NCBI RefSeq assembly: GCF_004342265.1
Contig: NZ_SMCS01000007.1
Span: 124,001 to 188,000, forward strand
Length of the DNA: 64,000 bases
Reading direction: 5' to 3'
DNA from: Luteibacter rhizovicinus
Lineage (GTDB): Bacteria; Pseudomonadota; Gammaproteobacteria; Xanthomonadales; Rhodanobacteraceae
Shown here: positions 63,096 to 64,000 of the stretch, in pieces
Position numbering within the stretch: position 1 is the stretch's first letter
Layout of the letters: each line of letters starts with the position of its first letter
Translations under genes and position numbers: made by a program
The notes under the pieces: model-generated
What the model saw: the letters and a program-made list of their open reading frames with translations, nothing else
Database searches by the model: none
What the model was told of the DNA's origin: nothing

Positions 63096-64000
63096 ATGCA
63101 GAGCATCGAAGAACGTATTGCCCATGACATCGCCGCAAAAACCGAACAGGTACGCGCGGCGGTAGAACTGCTGGACGGTGGCGCCACGGTCCCCTTCATC
63201 GCCCGCTACCGAAAGGAAGTCACCGGCGGTCTGGACGACATCCAGCTGCGCTTGCTCGAAGAGCGCCTGCGCTACCTGCGCGAACTGGAAGATCGCCGCG
63301 CCGCGATCGTCGACAGCATCGTCGAACAGGGCAAGATGACCGACGCGCTGAAGGCCGACATCATGTCCGCCGACACCAAGGCCCGTCTCGAAGACCTTTA
63401 TCTGCCCTACAAGCCCAAGCGCCGCACGAAGGCGCAGATCGCGCGCGAAGCCGGTCTGGAGCCCCTGGCTACCGGCCTGCGCGAAGACCCCACGCAGAAC
63501 CCCGAAGCGCTGGCCGCCGGTTTCGTCGATGCTGAAAAGGGCGTCGCCGACACGAAGGCCGCACTGGATGGCGCCCGCGCGATCCTGATGGAAACTATTG
63601 CCGAAGACGCCGGCCTGGTCGGCGAACTTCGCGACTGGCTATGGGACAAGGGTCAGATCCGGGCGAAGGTCGTTGCCGGCAAGGAAAACGAGGGCGCGAA
63701 GTTCCGCGACTACTTCGACCACTGCGAACCGGTCGGCAAAATTCCTTCGCACCGCCTGCTGGCGCTGATGCGCGCGCGTAACGAAGGCGTGCTGGAGATC
63801 GACCTCAACCCGGCGCTGGACGCCGATCAGGGCCATGCCGAAGGCGAGGGCCGCGTGGCCGCGCATGCCGGTATCCTCGATCGTGGCCGCGCCGCGGACA
63901 CCTGGCTGCGCGAAACCGTTCGCCTGACGTGGCGGGTGAAGCTGCACCTGCATCTGACGCTGGACCTGTTCGGACGCGTCCGCGAGGGTGCGGAAGACGA
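63096..64000 (+). CDS. tex: Tex-family RNA-binding transcription accessory protein, 5' part
   Basis: The frame continues to the window edge; about 301 residues are visible of the usual 770 or so. MQSIEERIAHDIAAKTEQVRAAVELLDGGATVPFIARYRKEVTGGLDD is the conserved Tex N-terminus, followed by LEDLYLPYKPKRRTKAQIAREAGLEPLA. AGGA precedes the ATG. Tex binds nucleic acids through a C-terminal S1 domain (outside the window) and affects expression of virulence or stress genes in several bacteria. Confidence 0.93.
   Translation, partial: MQSIEERIAHDIAAKTEQVRAAVELLDGGATVPFIARYRKEVTGGLDDIQLRLLEERLRYLRELEDRRAAIVDSIVEQGKMTDALKADIMSADTKARLEDLYLPYKPKRRTKAQIAREAGLEPLATGLREDPTQNPEALAAGFVDAEKGVADTKAALDGARAILMETIAEDAGLVGELRDWLWDKGQIRAKVVAGKENEGAKFRDYFDHCEPVGKIPSHRLLALMRARNEGVLEIDLNPALDADQGHAEGEGRVAAHAGILDRGRAADTWLRETVRLTWRVKLHLHLTLDLFGRVREGAED

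Overview
This is a GC-rich bacterial chromosome segment. Gene content and protein style point to a gammaproteobacterium of the Xanthomonadales, most like Luteibacter, Dyella or another member of the Rhodanobacteraceae. That placement is inference from the argS, ubiA, mnmG, tex and biotin genes, the TonB receptors and the AraC-regulated mannitol operon; no database was searched.

Layout. Positions 1-1400 are a visibly more A/T-rich accessory edge. They hold the end of an FAD-linked oxidase and a YopT-type cysteine protease gene broken by a 20-bp tandem duplication, and they face the 3' end of a tRNA-Arg(CCG) gene. Positions 1650-6000 carry an M61 aminopeptidase, a small outer-membrane barrel and an APC permease. 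Positions 6097-15760 look like a phosphorus-scavenging cluster: TonB receptor plus glycerophosphodiester phosphodiesterase, a PhoA lipoprotein, a nucleotide pyrophosphatase-like enzyme and a CpdB-like lipoprotein nucleotidase. Positions 15860-19540 are a threonine operon (homoserine dehydrogenase, kinase, threonine synthase) behind a Thr-rich leader peptide. argS follows, then a small acidic protein and an Atu4866-like gene behind a SoxR-type operator/promoter.

Positions 22809-33986 are one large branched-chain amino acid operon, leuA-ilvE-leuC-leuD-leuB-ilvD-ilvC-ilvB-ilvN. It is controlled by a Leu/Val/Ile-rich leader peptide, a textbook terminator and a matching antiterminator. Both leader peptides (Thr and Leu/Val/Ile) start 6-7 nt after the -10 box of a TTGACA promoter and have no Shine-Dalgarno sequence, so both mRNAs may be leaderless.

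Positions 34150-41646 hold an atypical SDR, an AraC regulator and a mannitol-type ABC transporter with polyol dehydrogenase. Then come ubiA, a second TonB receptor paired with a PHP-family metallophosphoesterase, comF, and a biotin operon (bioB-bioF-trhO-bioH-bioC) behind a BirA-type operator. The right end carries tag, a DMT exporter, a PLP dehydratase with an aldose epimerase, pepN, a candidate GGA-rich small RNA, mnmG, an RDD membrane protein and the start of tex.

Four copies of a repeat of exactly 137 bp, bounded by long inverted repeats and present in both orientations, lie between genes, with smaller relatives nearby. No CRISPR array, transposase, rRNA or prophage gene was seen.
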